The notes beneath the pieces were generated by a model. That model worked only from the letters and a program-made list of their open reading frames with translations. It searched no databases and was not told the origin of the DNA. Source: Flammeovirga sp. OC4 (GTDB taxonomy: Bacteria > Bacteroidota > Bacteroidia > Cytophagales > Flammeovirgaceae). From it: a stretch of 64,000 nt of DNA. Shown here one piece after another: positions 9,472-18,145 of this stretch; the stretch's first letter is position 1; each line of letters starts with the position of its first letter. The translations under genes were made by a program, and so were the position numbers. Location of the stretch: the NCBI RefSeq assembly GCF_000812565.1, contig NZ_JTAM01000003.1, forward strand, positions 62,001-126,000, read 5' to 3'.

Positions 9472-11463
9472 ATGATAAGAAGAGAGAATAAATTATCTGA
9501 TTGGTTACCAATCACTAAGAAAGAAATGGCATTAAGAGGTTGGGATAGCCTAGATGTCATTATCATATCAGGAGATGCCTATGTGGATCATCCTTCATTT
9601 GGTGCTGCTGTAATTGCAAGACTTGTAGAGTCTGAAGGATTAAAAGTAGGAATTATCCCTCAACCCAATTGGAAAGGTGACTTAAGCGACTTCAAACAGT
9701 TAGGTAAACCTAATTTGTTTTTTGGAGTAACTGGTGGATGTATGGACTCAATGGTCAATCATTACACTGCTGCCAAAAGAAGACGCTCTAATGATGCATA
9801 TACGGCCGGTGGGGAATCAGGACAAAGACCTGATTATGCTACCATAGTTTATTCTAAAATCCTAAAAGAGTTATATCCTGACGTTCCTGTACTAATTGGT
9901 GGAATTGAGGCCTCTTTACGTAGGGTAACACATTATGACTATTGGTCTGACCAATTGAAACCTTCTATTCTAGAAGAATCAGAGGCTGACATATTGGTTT
10001 ACGGAATGGGAGAACAACCTTTAAGACAAATTATCAAACTTGTCAAAAAAGGAGTACCAATGCGTTCATTAAAAACTATTCAACAGACTGCCATTTTACA
10101 GCCTGTGGAAGAAGAATTACCTAAAGGGGTGCATTGGAATACAATTGACCTTCACTCTCATGAAGAATGTTTGGAAGACAAAATAAAGTTCGCTTCCAAT
10201 TTCAAGCATATAGAAAGAGAATCTAACAAGCAGTATGCTGACCGCTTAACGCAGGTAATAGGTAAGTACAGATTAGTCATAAATCCTCCATATAAGACAA
10301 TGAAGGAGAAAGAAATCGATGCTTCCTTTGATTTACCTTACACAAGATTACCACATCCAAAGTATAACAACCAAGGTGCAATCCCTGCTTTTGATATGAT
10401 CAAATTCTCAATCAATATGCATAGAGGTTGTTTTGGAGGATGTTCTTTCTGTACAATTTCAGCTCACCAAGGAAAAATGATTGCGAGTCGTTCTGAATCT
10501 TCAATTTTAAAAGAAATTGATAAAGTAACGACTATGCCTGACTTCAAAGGATATTTAAGTGATCTTGGTGGCCCTAGTGCCAACATGTACAAGATGAAAG
10601 GTAAAATACAATCCATTTGTGATAAATGCGTAAGTCCTTCTTGTATTCACCCTGTGGTTTGTGACAACTTAGATTCATCACATAAGGCAATGACGCAACT
10701 TTACAGAAAAGTTGACAAGCACCCTGAAATCAAAAAAGCATTTGTAAGTAGTGGTATCCGATATGACCTTTTGGTAAGCGACTATAACAAATCAGATGAA
10801 ACAAAAAGTTTACATGAATACATGGAACAGGTAGTCACAAGACATATACCTGGCCGATTGAAAGTAGCTCCCGAACATACTTCAGATCCTGTTTTAAGGA
10901 TAATGAGAAAACCTTCTTTCAAACACTTCCATACATTCAAGAAGAAATTCGATCAAATCAATAAAAAGCATGGGTTAAAACAACCTTTGATTCCTTATTT
11001 TATTTCAAGTCACCCTGGTTGTGAAATGAAAGATATGGCAAACCTTGCTTTAGAAACAAAAGAAATGGGTTTCCAATTGGAGCAAGTACAAGATTTCACT
11101 CCTACTCCAATGACTGTTGCTACTGTAATTTATTATACGGGTGTACACCCTTATACTTTAAAGCCAGTGGATACGGTAAAAGATCCTAGAAAGAAAAAGG
11201 ATCAGAACAAGTTCTTCTTCTGGTATAAAAAAGAAAATCAAGCTTGGATCAGAGAAACACTTCGCAAAAGTGGCAACTCTAAAATGGCAGAAGATTTATT
11301 AAAATATCACGCCAAAGCTAAAAGAGATGAGCGTGATGCTAAAGCGAACAGTTCATCTGCATCAAAAAATAAACGTGGTGGAGTAAAAAGTCAATCATCT
11401 CGTGGTAAGGAGATGAAAATGGGCCAATCAAAAGCCTCGAATAGAAGAAAGAAGAGAAGATAA
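9472..11463 (+). CDS. YgiQ family radical SAM protein
   Basis: A 663-residue radical S-adenosylmethionine protein of the YgiQ (UPF0313) family. An N-terminal B12-binding-like region (about 20-180, with GGIEASLRRVTHYDYWSD) precedes the radical SAM core. The cluster-binding CxxxCxxC is in MHRGCFGGCSFCTI. A cysteine-rich insert (ICDKCVSPSCIHPVVC) could hold a second cluster, and VAPEHTSDPVLRIMRKP is typical of the family. The C-terminal 50 residues are very basic and rich in Lys, Arg and Ser. The enzyme reaction is not known. It is monocistronic and convergent with the gene at 11608. Confidence 0.92.
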   Translation: MIRRENKLSDWLPITKKEMALRGWDSLDVIIISGDAYVDHPSFGAAVIARLVESEGLKVGIIPQPNWKGDLSDFKQLGKPNLFFGVTGGCMDSMVNHYTAAKRRRSNDAYTAGGESGQRPDYATIVYSKILKELYPDVPVLIGGIEASLRRVTHYDYWSDQLKPSILEESEADILVYGMGEQPLRQIIKLVKKGVPMRSLKTIQQTAILQPVEEELPKGVHWNTIDLHSHEECLEDKIKFASNFKHIERESNKQYADRLTQVIGKYRLVINPPYKTMKEKEIDASFDLPYTRLPHPKYNNQGAIPAFDMIKFSINMHRGCFGGCSFCTISAHQGKMIASRSESSILKEIDKVTTMPDFKGYLSDLGGPSANMYKMKGKIQSICDKCVSPSCIHPVVCDNLDSSHKAMTQLYRKVDKHPEIKKAFVSSGIRYDLLVSDYNKSDETKSLHEYMEQVVTRHIPGRLKVAPEHTSDPVLRIMRKPSFKHFHTFKKKFDQINKKHGLKQPLIPYFISSHPGCEMKDMANLALETKEMGFQLEQVQDFTPTPMTVATVIYYTGVHPYTLKPVDTVKDPRKKKDQNKFFFWYKKENQAWIRETLRKSGNSKMAEDLLKYHAKAKRDERDAKANSSSASKNKRGGVKSQSSRGKEMKMGQSKASNRRKKRR

Positions 11464-11540
11464 ATTGAACTTTTCCTTGAAAGTCAGTTTTTAACAACAA
11501 GGAAAACAGGATTTTATCTACAACTCTATTCATATAAAAC

Positions 11541-11578
11541 AAAACACCTCATCAGATTTGAACCTGATGAGGTGTTTG
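11541..11578. terminator. Bidirectional terminator between ygiQ-type gene and TonB_C gene
   Basis: A perfect 13-bp stem AACACCTCATCAG/CTGATGAGGTGTT (11543-11555 with 11564-11576), flanked by A and T runs, serves both convergent genes. Confidence 0.85.
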
Positions 11579-11607
11579 TTATTTTAAGCTATATTTTTTC
11601 TCTACAA

Positions 11608-12003
11608 TTAGTAGTTTAATGAGAAGTTAAAAGGAACAATTACCCAAGATGGAACTGCTTGTACTTCACCTGTAATTGTATTAGTAACTACAGTAGGCTC
11701 AAACTCTAATTTCATAATTGCTTCTTCTACAGAAGATGCTAGCATTTCGCTACCTTTAATTACTGTATATTTTGTAACCTCCCCTTCAGCATTAACATAA
11801 GCTTTAATCTTCACTTGTCCTTCGATTCCTAAATCTTTACCAACTTTTGGATAATCAATTTGAGAAGTTATCTCTTCATAATTTACAACTTTTGCTTGTT
11901 GATATGTAAATAATGGTTTGTCGTCATCGAAGTTGTCTGCTGCTACATTAATAACTAATCCGAAAATAAATGCTACTGATAATAATATATTTTTTATGTT
12001 CAT
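11608..12003 (-). CDS. Small secreted TonB C-terminal domain protein
   Basis: The 131-residue protein has a signal peptide (MNIKNILLSVAFIFGLVINVAA) and then essentially only a TonB_C-like domain: YPKVGKDLGIEGQVKIKAYVN, AEGEVTKYTVIKG, and a final VPFNFSLNY. It has no N-terminal membrane anchor or proline-rich spanner, so it is not a full energy transducer. The same fold ends the two BlaR1-type proteins encoded divergently across a 383-bp gap, suggesting a functional link, for example in sensing or as a decoy. This link is inference from neighbourhood and fold only. Confidence 0.75.
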   Translation of the reverse strand: MNIKNILLSVAFIFGLVINVAADNFDDDKPLFTYQQAKVVNYEEITSQIDYPKVGKDLGIEGQVKIKAYVNAEGEVTKYTVIKGSEMLASSVEEAIMKLEFEPTVVTNTITGEVQAVPSWVIVPFNFSLNY

Positions 12004-12282
12004 GACTTTACTTTTTTAGTTTTAAAAATTATTAATGTTACTTATCCTTAACATTAACGTAATATAAAGATGGTTGTTTAAATTCTATATTGTACTAAGT
12101 ACACTTAAGTTTTTTTGATGATTATGATCATTTTTAGCATTATAACGCTTATTTATTCTCTTTAGTTTCACTCTTGAATAATAAAAAGAGTAAATATTTC
12201 TCAAAAAAGAACAATAACTAAAAAACACTTCAATATTAATTTAATGTTACACACTATATAATAATAACTAAGAAATTAACTG

Positions 12283-12318
12283 AACTAATAATTTAGTTTT
12301 AAAACTAAATTATTAGTT
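12283..12318. promoter_or_regulatory. 36-bp perfect palindrome: two adjoining BlaI-type operator candidates
   Basis: The 18-bp arm AACTAATAATTTAGTTTT (12283-12300) is followed at once by its exact reverse complement (12301-12318). It can be read as two 16-bp operators, AACTAATAATTTAGTT and AACTAAATTATTAGTT, whose starts are 20 bp apart. The position 70-100 bp before blaI suggests autoregulation by the BlaI repressor. Confidence 0.65.
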
Positions 12319-12325
12319 ATAAAAG

Positions 12326-12356
12326 TTGTAAACTAAATCTTTAGTTCATACATTGC
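12326..12356 (+). promoter_or_regulatory. Probable blaI promoter overlapping a third operator
   Basis: TTG at 12326-12328 and TACATTGC at 12349-12356, a near match to the -7 box, are 20 bp apart. The palindrome AACTAAATCTTTAGTT (12331-12346) fits exactly between them, a position at which a bound repressor would block RNA polymerase. ATG of blaI is at 12387. Confidence 0.5.
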
Positions 12357-12386
12357 ATTCATAATCAAATACTAAATATATATTCA

Positions 12387-12764
12387 ATGAAAAAATTAAC
12401 TACTGCCGAAGAACAAGTGATGCAGGTATTATGGGACCTAAAAAAGGCATTTGTAAAAGAAATCATTACTGAATTACCTGAACCAAAACCTGCATACAAT
12501 ACGGTTTCTACTATTATCAGAATCTTACAGCAAAAAGAGTTTGTGGGCCATAATACTTTTGGGAAAAGTCATCAGTACTTTCCTTTAGTCACAAAAGAAC
12601 AATACTCCCATCAATACTTAAAAAGTTTTGTAGGACGTTTCTTTAGTGGCTCCTTTGAAAACATGGTTTCATTCTTTGCGAAAAAGGAAGATGTTGATCT
12701 CAATGAATTAGAAGATCTTTTAAAAGATATTGATCCTGATAAAAAAGAAGAAAGCGATGATTAG
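12387..12764 (+). CDS. blaI: BlaI/MecI family transcriptional repressor
   Basis: This 125-residue protein matches the BlaI/MecI/CopY family: a winged-helix domain with LTTAEEQVMQVLWDL, NTVSTIIRILQQKEFV and HNTFGKSHQYFPLV, then a C-terminal dimerisation helix region. Such repressors bind operator palindromes and are inactivated by a partner BlaR1 metalloprotease. Operator-like palindromes lie directly upstream. The last 8 bp overlap the blaR1 start. A degraded copy of its 3' end sits at 14310-14411. No beta-lactamase gene is nearby, so the regulon is probably not beta-lactam resistance. Confidence 0.92.
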   Translation: MKKLTTAEEQVMQVLWDLKKAFVKEIITELPEPKPAYNTVSTIIRILQQKEFVGHNTFGKSHQYFPLVTKEQYSHQYLKSFVGRFFSGSFENMVSFFAKKEDVDLNELEDLLKDIDPDKKEESDD

Positions 12765-14304
12765 TTATTTATTAATATCTTCTACAGGACTTGTCGTTTT
12801 AGCACTATTCTATTTTGTATTTCACAAGAATGAAACTTTCTTCCAACAAAATAGACTGACTTTACTGATGGGAATTTTGGTTAGTATCACCTTCCCTATG
12901 TTTGATAGTATTCTTTCAAACTACCAACAGACTATAATTACAGAAGTAGTTCCTACATTATACCTACCAGAATTGGTGATTGGAGGTGGAGCTATTGAAG
13001 AAAGTAGTTTTTCAGAAATAAGTACAAGCAACCTTGTATTGATGATCTACTTTTTGGTCTTTTTTATCTTACTGACTCGTTTTATTATATCGAATTTCAA
13101 ACTATTGAAATTTATCAGATTCCATCAGCGAGTAAACTTCAAAGGAAGCACACTGATCTATACTGATGGGAAATATCCCACTTTTGCCTACTTGAAATAC
13201 ATTTTTTGGGATAATACCACAAAGTTGACGACCAAAGAACAAGAGATGATATTTCAACATGAACGGACTCACATCAAAGAGCTCCACTCTCTCGATATAT
13301 TTCTGATGGAAATCCTTAAGATCATCTTTTGGTTCCATCCAGCTATTTACCTCATTGATGCTGCACTACGCACGCAGCATGAATACCTCGCCGATCAAAA
13401 GGCTAATCAAATGACTAACGATGCATCATACAGTCAATTAATGGTCCAGTCTCTTTTTGAAGATATCTCTTTAAACGTAGGACATGGTTTTCAATTTTCA
13501 ACTGTAAAATCAAGAATTAAAATGCTAAAAAAAGAACGTACAAATCAATGGAAAAGAGTTTCTAGCCTATTCACCTTTTCAATCTTAGTTTCGAGTATCA
13601 TATTTCTTCAAGCTTGTGTAAAGGATGAAATCAATGCAGTAGATCCTAGATTAGCAGAAGTTACTTCTGAAACACTCTATGGGTATGAGTTAGAGGATAA
13701 GATTTATTGGGACACAAACTCAAATTCATCCTTAAAAGATCTAGTTTTACCTTATGAAATTTCTCAAGTAAGAGTAATTACAGGTACCCAACTTCCTCAA
13801 ATCTTTAGTGATAACGTAACAGGAGTGGTCATTGTTGAAGTTAAAGATGAAGTAGATTTAGGAAAAAAAATTAATATCAATGATATGCCTTCCACTTCAG
13901 CTTCATTATTCAAAACTGATCAAAAAGATGAATCCTATGCTGATAAAACAAAAATGGATTTAAAAGAAATCAAAATTGGTGATGATAATGAAATATATGA
14001 AGTAGTTCAAAACCCGGCTGGATATCCTGGAGGAATGGAAGCGTTTTATAAGGTTGTTGGGAATAATATGAAATATCCAAAAGAAGCTATCGAAAAACGC
14101 ATTGAGGGAAAAGTATTCTTACAGTTTGTAATTAATAAGGAGGGAAATGGAGAAGATTTCAAAATTGTTAGAGGCGTTGATCCTCTCTTAGATCAAGAAG
14201 CCTTGAGAGTTGCTCAATTGTTAATTAAAGAATGGACCCCTGCTAATAACAAAGGAGAAATAGTAAAACAACGTCTAGTACTACCTATCAACTTTAAATT
14301 ATAA
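12757..14304 (+). CDS. BlaR1-type M56 metallopeptidase with TonB C-terminal domain (copy 1)
   Basis: The protein has 515 residues from the ATG at 12757, which overlaps blaI by 8 bp; the second copy starts with the same MISYLL. Membrane segments lie at about 3-22, 35-50 and 92-113. The cytoplasmic M56 domain has the zinc motif HERTH (168-172) and HEYLADQKA further on. Another membrane segment (about 272-290, ending LQACVKDE) leads to an external region of about 220 residues ending in a TonB_C domain (PAGYPGGMEAFYK, IEGKVFLQFVINKEG). In BlaR1 systems the peptidase destroys the repressor when the outer domain senses a signal. Here the sensor is not a penicillin-binding domain, so the signal is unknown. 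Confidence 0.9.
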   Translation: MISYLLISSTGLVVLALFYFVFHKNETFFQQNRLTLLMGILVSITFPMFDSILSNYQQTIITEVVPTLYLPELVIGGGAIEESSFSEISTSNLVLMIYFLVFFILLTRFIISNFKLLKFIRFHQRVNFKGSTLIYTDGKYPTFAYLKYIFWDNTTKLTTKEQEMIFQHERTHIKELHSLDIFLMEILKIIFWFHPAIYLIDAALRTQHEYLADQKANQMTNDASYSQLMVQSLFEDISLNVGHGFQFSTVKSRIKMLKKERTNQWKRVSSLFTFSILVSSIIFLQACVKDEINAVDPRLAEVTSETLYGYELEDKIYWDTNSNSSLKDLVLPYEISQVRVITGTQLPQIFSDNVTGVVIVEVKDEVDLGKKININDMPSTSASLFKTDQKDESYADKTKMDLKEIKIGDDNEIYEVVQNPAGYPGGMEAFYKVVGNNMKYPKEAIEKRIEGKVFLQFVINKEGNGEDFKIVRGVDPLLDQEALRVAQLLIKEWTPANNKGEIVKQRLVLPINFKL

Positions 14305-14309
14305 AATAA

Positions 14310-14411
14310 ATGATTTCATGCTTTGCAAAAAAGGAAGATGTAAATCTAAATAAGTTAGAAGGTTTATTAAATGAAATTGATTTAAATAAAAAAGAAGAAA
14401 GCAATGATTAG
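14310..14411 (+). pseudogene. Remnant of blaI 3' end between the two blaR1 genes
   Basis: This 102-bp open stretch encodes ISCFAKKEDVNLNKLEG and ends NKKEESND-stop. It aligns with the last 33 residues of BlaI (VSFFAKKEDVDLNELED, ending DKKEESDD). It keeps the stop overlap with the next blaR1 start. It lacks the DNA-binding part, so it cannot be a repressor. It shows that the duplicated unit began inside blaI. It might still be translated as a short coupling leader. Confidence 0.85.
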
Positions 14412-15918
14412 TTATTTATTAATGTCTTCTACAGGTCTTGTCGTTTTAGCACTATTCTATTTTGTATTTCACAAGGGAGAGACATTTTTTCAACAAAATA
14501 GAATAACATTATTAATAGGAATTGCTGTTAGCTTGATTTTCCCTTTGTTTGATAATATTCTTTCCGATCAACAACGAGTGATTGTGGCAGATGCTCTACC
14601 TGTTTTGAATCTCCCTGAATTGGTAATTGGAAATCAAAAGGTGAATGAAAGTATTTTATCAGAATGGACATTAGAAAGTGCTATTCTTCTCTCCTATTTA
14701 CTTGTCATATTTATTCTTTTTACCCGTTTCATTTTTTCTAATTATAAGCTCATCCGGTTTATTAAACGTCACAAAAAAGTAAATTTCAAAGACAGTACTC
14801 TTATTTACACTGAAGGGAAATATCCCACTTTTGCTTACTTGAAATACATTTTTTGGGATAATACCACACAATTAAATCAAAAAGAACAAGAACTCATCTT
14901 TCAACATGAAAGAACACATATTAAAGAATTACACTCTCTCGATATTTTTCTGATGGAAATCCTTAAGATCATCTTTTGGTTCCATCCAGCTATATACCTC
15001 ATTGATGCTGCACTGCGCACGCAGCATGAATACCTTGCCGATAAAAAGGCAAATCAAATGACTAACGATGCATCATACAGTCAATTAATGATCCGGTCTC
15101 TTTTTGAAGATATCTCTTTAAATGTAGGACATGGTTTTCAATTTTCAACTGTAAAATCAAGAATTAAAATGCTAAAAAAAGAACGCACAAATCAATGGAA
15201 AAGAGTTTCTAGTCTCTTTACCTTTTCAATCTTAGTTACAAGTATTGTTTTCCTACAAGCTTGCGTCAAAGATGAATTTGAAATTATCGATGCAGATTCC
15301 CTATTGTCAGAGGTTTCAACCGAACAAGTTTACGGGTATCAAATTGATGGCAGAACTTATTGGGATGTCAAACAAAGCTATGTTAATACTTTAAATCCTG
15401 ATGAGATAGAAGCCATCAACGTTATGAAAGGAGACAAAATACCTTCTTTTTTTAACGAGCATGTCAAGGGAACAATCATTATATCTTTCAAAAATGATTT
15501 AAACAGCCAGTTGATTAGTAACCTTAAGGTTCTTCCATCATCTAGTTTAGTTTTTGATGTAACTGAAAACGCAAAATGGGAACAACAAAAATTGAAATCA
15601 GAGGAAGTTTTTGACGAAGTTCAAAACCCTGCCAACTATCCTGGTGGTATGAATGTCTTATATGAAGAAATAGGGCAAACAATGAAATATCCAGAAGAAG
15701 CTCAAGAAAAGGGTATTGAGGGTAAAGTTTATCTTCAATTTGTAATTAATGAAGAAGGCAATGGAGAAGACTTTAAAATTGTACGAGGCATTGATCCTAT
15801 TCTAGACCAAGAGGTACTAAGAGTTGCTGATATAGTGATGAAAGGTTGGGAACCTGCAAATCACGAAGGAAAAATTGTTAAGCAAAGACTTGTTTTACCT
15901 ATTACTTTCAAATTATAA
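14404..15918 (+). CDS. BlaR1-type M56 metallopeptidase with TonB C-terminal domain (copy 2)
   Basis: This 504-residue paralogue of the upstream gene has the same plan: N-terminal membrane helices, M56 domain with HERTH, HEYLADKKA, a helix ending LQACVKDE, and a C-terminal TonB_C domain (PANYPGGMNVLYE, IEGKVYLQFVINEEG). The first 25 residues and the peptidase core are nearly identical to copy 1, with long stretches identical at DNA level (for example around 13311-13356 and 14950-14995). The region between the last helix and TonB_C (about 295-400) is strongly diverged. This fits tandem duplication followed by change in the sensor part. A terminator follows at 15982. Confidence 0.9.
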   Translation: MISYLLMSSTGLVVLALFYFVFHKGETFFQQNRITLLIGIAVSLIFPLFDNILSDQQRVIVADALPVLNLPELVIGNQKVNESILSEWTLESAILLSYLLVIFILFTRFIFSNYKLIRFIKRHKKVNFKDSTLIYTEGKYPTFAYLKYIFWDNTTQLNQKEQELIFQHERTHIKELHSLDIFLMEILKIIFWFHPAIYLIDAALRTQHEYLADKKANQMTNDASYSQLMIRSLFEDISLNVGHGFQFSTVKSRIKMLKKERTNQWKRVSSLFTFSILVTSIVFLQACVKDEFEIIDADSLLSEVSTEQVYGYQIDGRTYWDVKQSYVNTLNPDEIEAINVMKGDKIPSFFNEHVKGTIIISFKNDLNSQLISNLKVLPSSSLVFDVTENAKWEQQKLKSEEVFDEVQNPANYPGGMNVLYEEIGQTMKYPEEAQEKGIEGKVYLQFVINEEGNGEDFKIVRGIDPILDQEVLRVADIVMKGWEPANHEGKIVKQRLVLPITFKL

Positions 15919-15981
15919 GTACAAATTCAATAACTCATAAACTAACACTTCATCTAGTTTATGTGATTTGTCAACATATAG

Positions 15982-16013
15982 CAGAACACTTACCCAAAGT
16001 GTTCTGTTTTTTT
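15982..16013 (+). terminator. Rho-independent terminator after blaR1 copy 2
   Basis: A perfect 10-bp stem CAGAACACTT/AAGTGTTCTG (15982-15991 with 15997-16006) is followed by seven T. It separates the blaR1 unit from the LRR gene. Confidence 0.88.
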
Positions 16014-16029
16014 AAATAACTAAGCCATT

Positions 16030-17376
16030 ATGAATAAACTATTTTTTTCCATTCTATTCCTTCCTTTGTTTACAAATGCTCAAAGTAGAAAAGAAGTTAA
16101 GTTAATCCATCAAAAACAATTGGACTTTCAAGCTGAAAAAGATGCACGATATAACAATAGTATAACAAGGTTCCACAACTTTTTAAAAGAAAAAAATCCT
16201 GAGAACTTACGTCGAATCATCGAGGCCGCTAAGGCTGATTCATTAGAGGATATCAAAAATAGAAAAGAAAAAGAACTGCTCTACACGCAGTTTCTTGATA
16301 CTCTTGATCGGAATACTTCAAAAATCCGTTTAGATTATTCAAGCTGTTCAGAGTTGCCTGAATCGTTGACTTATTTTGAAAATTTAGACACTCTAACGTT
16401 TACAAATCATCAACTTACTTCTAGTAACAAAGTATTAAAAGGGCTAAAGAATTTAAAGTATTTAGACCTTTCTAAAAACAATTTCTCTGGTAAACGACTG
16501 AAACTTTATAAACTGAAACACTTAGAATACCTTGATCTTAGTGATTGTAATATAGAAAGACTTCCTAAAAATCTTAAGCGACTAAAAAAACTAAAGACAC
16601 TCATTTTATCCAATAATCCACTTCAAAACACAAAGGGTATTCAAAAGTTGAAAAAACTAGAGTCTTTAAACCTCAATAAAACCGTGTTACCTCTTGATCC
16701 TTACAGTATATGTAAACTGAAGAATCTGAAAAAATTAAATATGAACGAATGCGAGTTACTAGAGATTCCTACAAAGGTAGAGTCATTAAAAAATATAGAA
16801 AGCCTCGTATTAGCAAAGAATAGAATAAGTAGTATTCCTGATGAATTAGGGAATTTAAAAATGATTAATCATATCATTTTATATCAAAATGAGATTGAGC
16901 AAATTCCTGATTCATTTTATCAATTGACACAGCTTAAAGAGTTTGATATTTATCACAATAACATTCAAACTATATCAAATAAAATAGGACAGTTACATAA
17001 CCTAAATACACTTTATCTCTCTTTTAATAAGATAAAAGACTTGCCCATAGAACTACAACAGCTTACGGAATTGGAAAAACTCTATCTTCACCATAATCAA
17101 ATAGAGTACATTTTTGACTTAAGCTCAATGGAAAATCTAAAAGTATTGCATCTCCAAAATAATCAATTAGACTCTTTCCCTAATTCAATATTAAAATTAG
17201 AGCAACTTGTAGATTTAGATCTGTCAAATAATAGGATTACTTTTTTCCCAGAAAAATTAAATGATTTACCCAACCTTGAAATAGTCAATTTGTCTGATAA
17301 CATGGTGGAGTTTGAAGCAGAGTATAAAGAAAAGTTCAAGCCTCTAAAACAGCAGGGTATAAATGTCAACTTATAA
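16030..17376 (+). CDS. Secreted leucine-rich-repeat protein
   Basis: The 448-residue protein has a signal peptide (MNKLFFSILFLPLFTNA), a charged helical region to about residue 90, and then about 14 leucine-rich repeats of 22-24 residues up to the C-terminus, such as LKYLDLSKNNFSG, LNTLYLSFNKIKDLP and LVDLDLSNNRITFFP. There is no T9SS sorting domain or lipobox, so it is probably periplasmic, or exported by an unrecognised route. LRR solenoids bind proteins or peptides; no partner can be named. It lies just after the blaR1 pair but behind a terminator, so a shared function is speculative. Confidence 0.88.
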   Translation: MNKLFFSILFLPLFTNAQSRKEVKLIHQKQLDFQAEKDARYNNSITRFHNFLKEKNPENLRRIIEAAKADSLEDIKNRKEKELLYTQFLDTLDRNTSKIRLDYSSCSELPESLTYFENLDTLTFTNHQLTSSNKVLKGLKNLKYLDLSKNNFSGKRLKLYKLKHLEYLDLSDCNIERLPKNLKRLKKLKTLILSNNPLQNTKGIQKLKKLESLNLNKTVLPLDPYSICKLKNLKKLNMNECELLEIPTKVESLKNIESLVLAKNRISSIPDELGNLKMINHIILYQNEIEQIPDSFYQLTQLKEFDIYHNNIQTISNKIGQLHNLNTLYLSFNKIKDLPIELQQLTELEKLYLHHNQIEYIFDLSSMENLKVLHLQNNQLDSFPNSILKLEQLVDLDLSNNRITFFPEKLNDLPNLEIVNLSDNMVEFEAEYKEKFKPLKQQGINVNL

Positions 17377-17377
17377 G

Positions 17378-17413
17378 AAAAAAGGGTACTCGTTTTAAAA
17401 TGAGTACCCTTTC
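17378..17413. terminator. Bidirectional terminator between LRR gene and yiaA
   Basis: GGGTACTC (17384-17391) pairs with GAGTACCC (17402-17409), extended by A/T pairs on both sides. It serves two convergent genes. Confidence 0.85.
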
Positions 17414-17422
17414 TATTTTCAC

Positions 17423-17818
17423 TTAAGAACTTTCATACTTTGCGATATCACGGGTATTTTTCTGAACTGTGATAGCTCCAAATATGGATAAAACGAATCC
17501 AAAAGCATAAAAGCCTTTTTCACTGAGTAATAAATCGGCGTTAAATAATCCGATACCCAATAGTAATATTGACGCAATTAAGGAAAACCAACTAAATCCA
17601 AAGTAAACATTGGTCATTGGTATAAACTCTTGTTTATCTCTAACACACTTTTGAACTGATATTGCTGCATATAATGCAAAAAGTAAAACTACTAAGTAAT
17701 ACCCCTTTTCATTTAACATCATCTCCGCTCTCAAAAGTCCAATCGAGTAGCCTAATACACCTATTCCAGTGGCTACCCACGAAGAAATTACATATGCATT
17801 TGACGGTTTTGTATTCAT
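17423..17818 (-). CDS. yiaA: YiaA-like inner membrane protein
   Basis: The 131-residue protein contains two copies of the YiaA/YiaB two-helix unit. The first runs about 10-60 (GLLRAEMMLNEKGYYLVV, then ISVQKCVRDKQEFIPMTNVYF). The second runs about 70-125 (GLFNADLLLSEKGFYAFGF, then AITVQKNTRD). Four membrane segments are expected. It is close to Escherichia coli YiaA in length and motifs as I recall them. Function is unknown. It is divergent from hemA across 327 bp. Confidence 0.85.
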   Translation of the reverse strand: MNTKPSNAYVISSWVATGIGVLGYSIGLLRAEMMLNEKGYYLVVLLFALYAAISVQKCVRDKQEFIPMTNVYFGFSWFSLIASILLLGIGLFNADLLLSEKGFYAFGFVLSIFGAITVQKNTRDIAKYESS

Positions 17819-18145
17819 AGTTAATCTTTTTAGAGTTAAGTAATAATTACCCTCTCCTATTCAAAAGAGGCCTTTAAAACGTAGTTGGGAGTTATTAACG
17901 AGCGTTATTTAATAAATGTTCATTCATTCACTAATAAAAATTGTTAAATGAATCTTTATGAATAATAGTTTATGATAATTAATCCTGCGAAAAAACAGTT
18001 TACAACCTTATATAAAACTCAATGACTGATGAAATATAACATAGTAAAGGAGATTACAGACATCTACCTTTGTAATGTATTAAAAGTTATACATGCTATT
18101 AAGCACTTTCTGATACCACACTTCTCACACTAAACTTGTATTACA
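17819..18145. other. Divergent promoter region yiaA / hemA
   Basis: This 327-bp AT-rich gap contains TACCTTTG at 18065-18072, a match to the -7 consensus 73 bp before the hemA ATG. No clear operator was found. Confidence 0.45.

Larger units (their letters stand above)
12004..12386. other. Divergent control region between the TonB_C gene and blaI
   Basis: This 383-bp gap carries three operator-like palindromes (12283-12346) close to blaI. The part next to the TonB_C gene is AT-rich without a repeated motif, apart from one TTTAGTT half-site near 12160. Confidence 0.5.

Noticed and set aside
12730-12756. TTG start for the first blaR1 gene inside blaI
   Set aside because: The ATG at 12757 matches the start of the paralogue at 14404 and gives the same stop-start overlap.
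14310-14411. Blai fragment as an independent functional small gene
   Set aside because: It lacks the DNA-binding domain and matches only the end of BlaI, so a duplication remnant is the simpler explanation.
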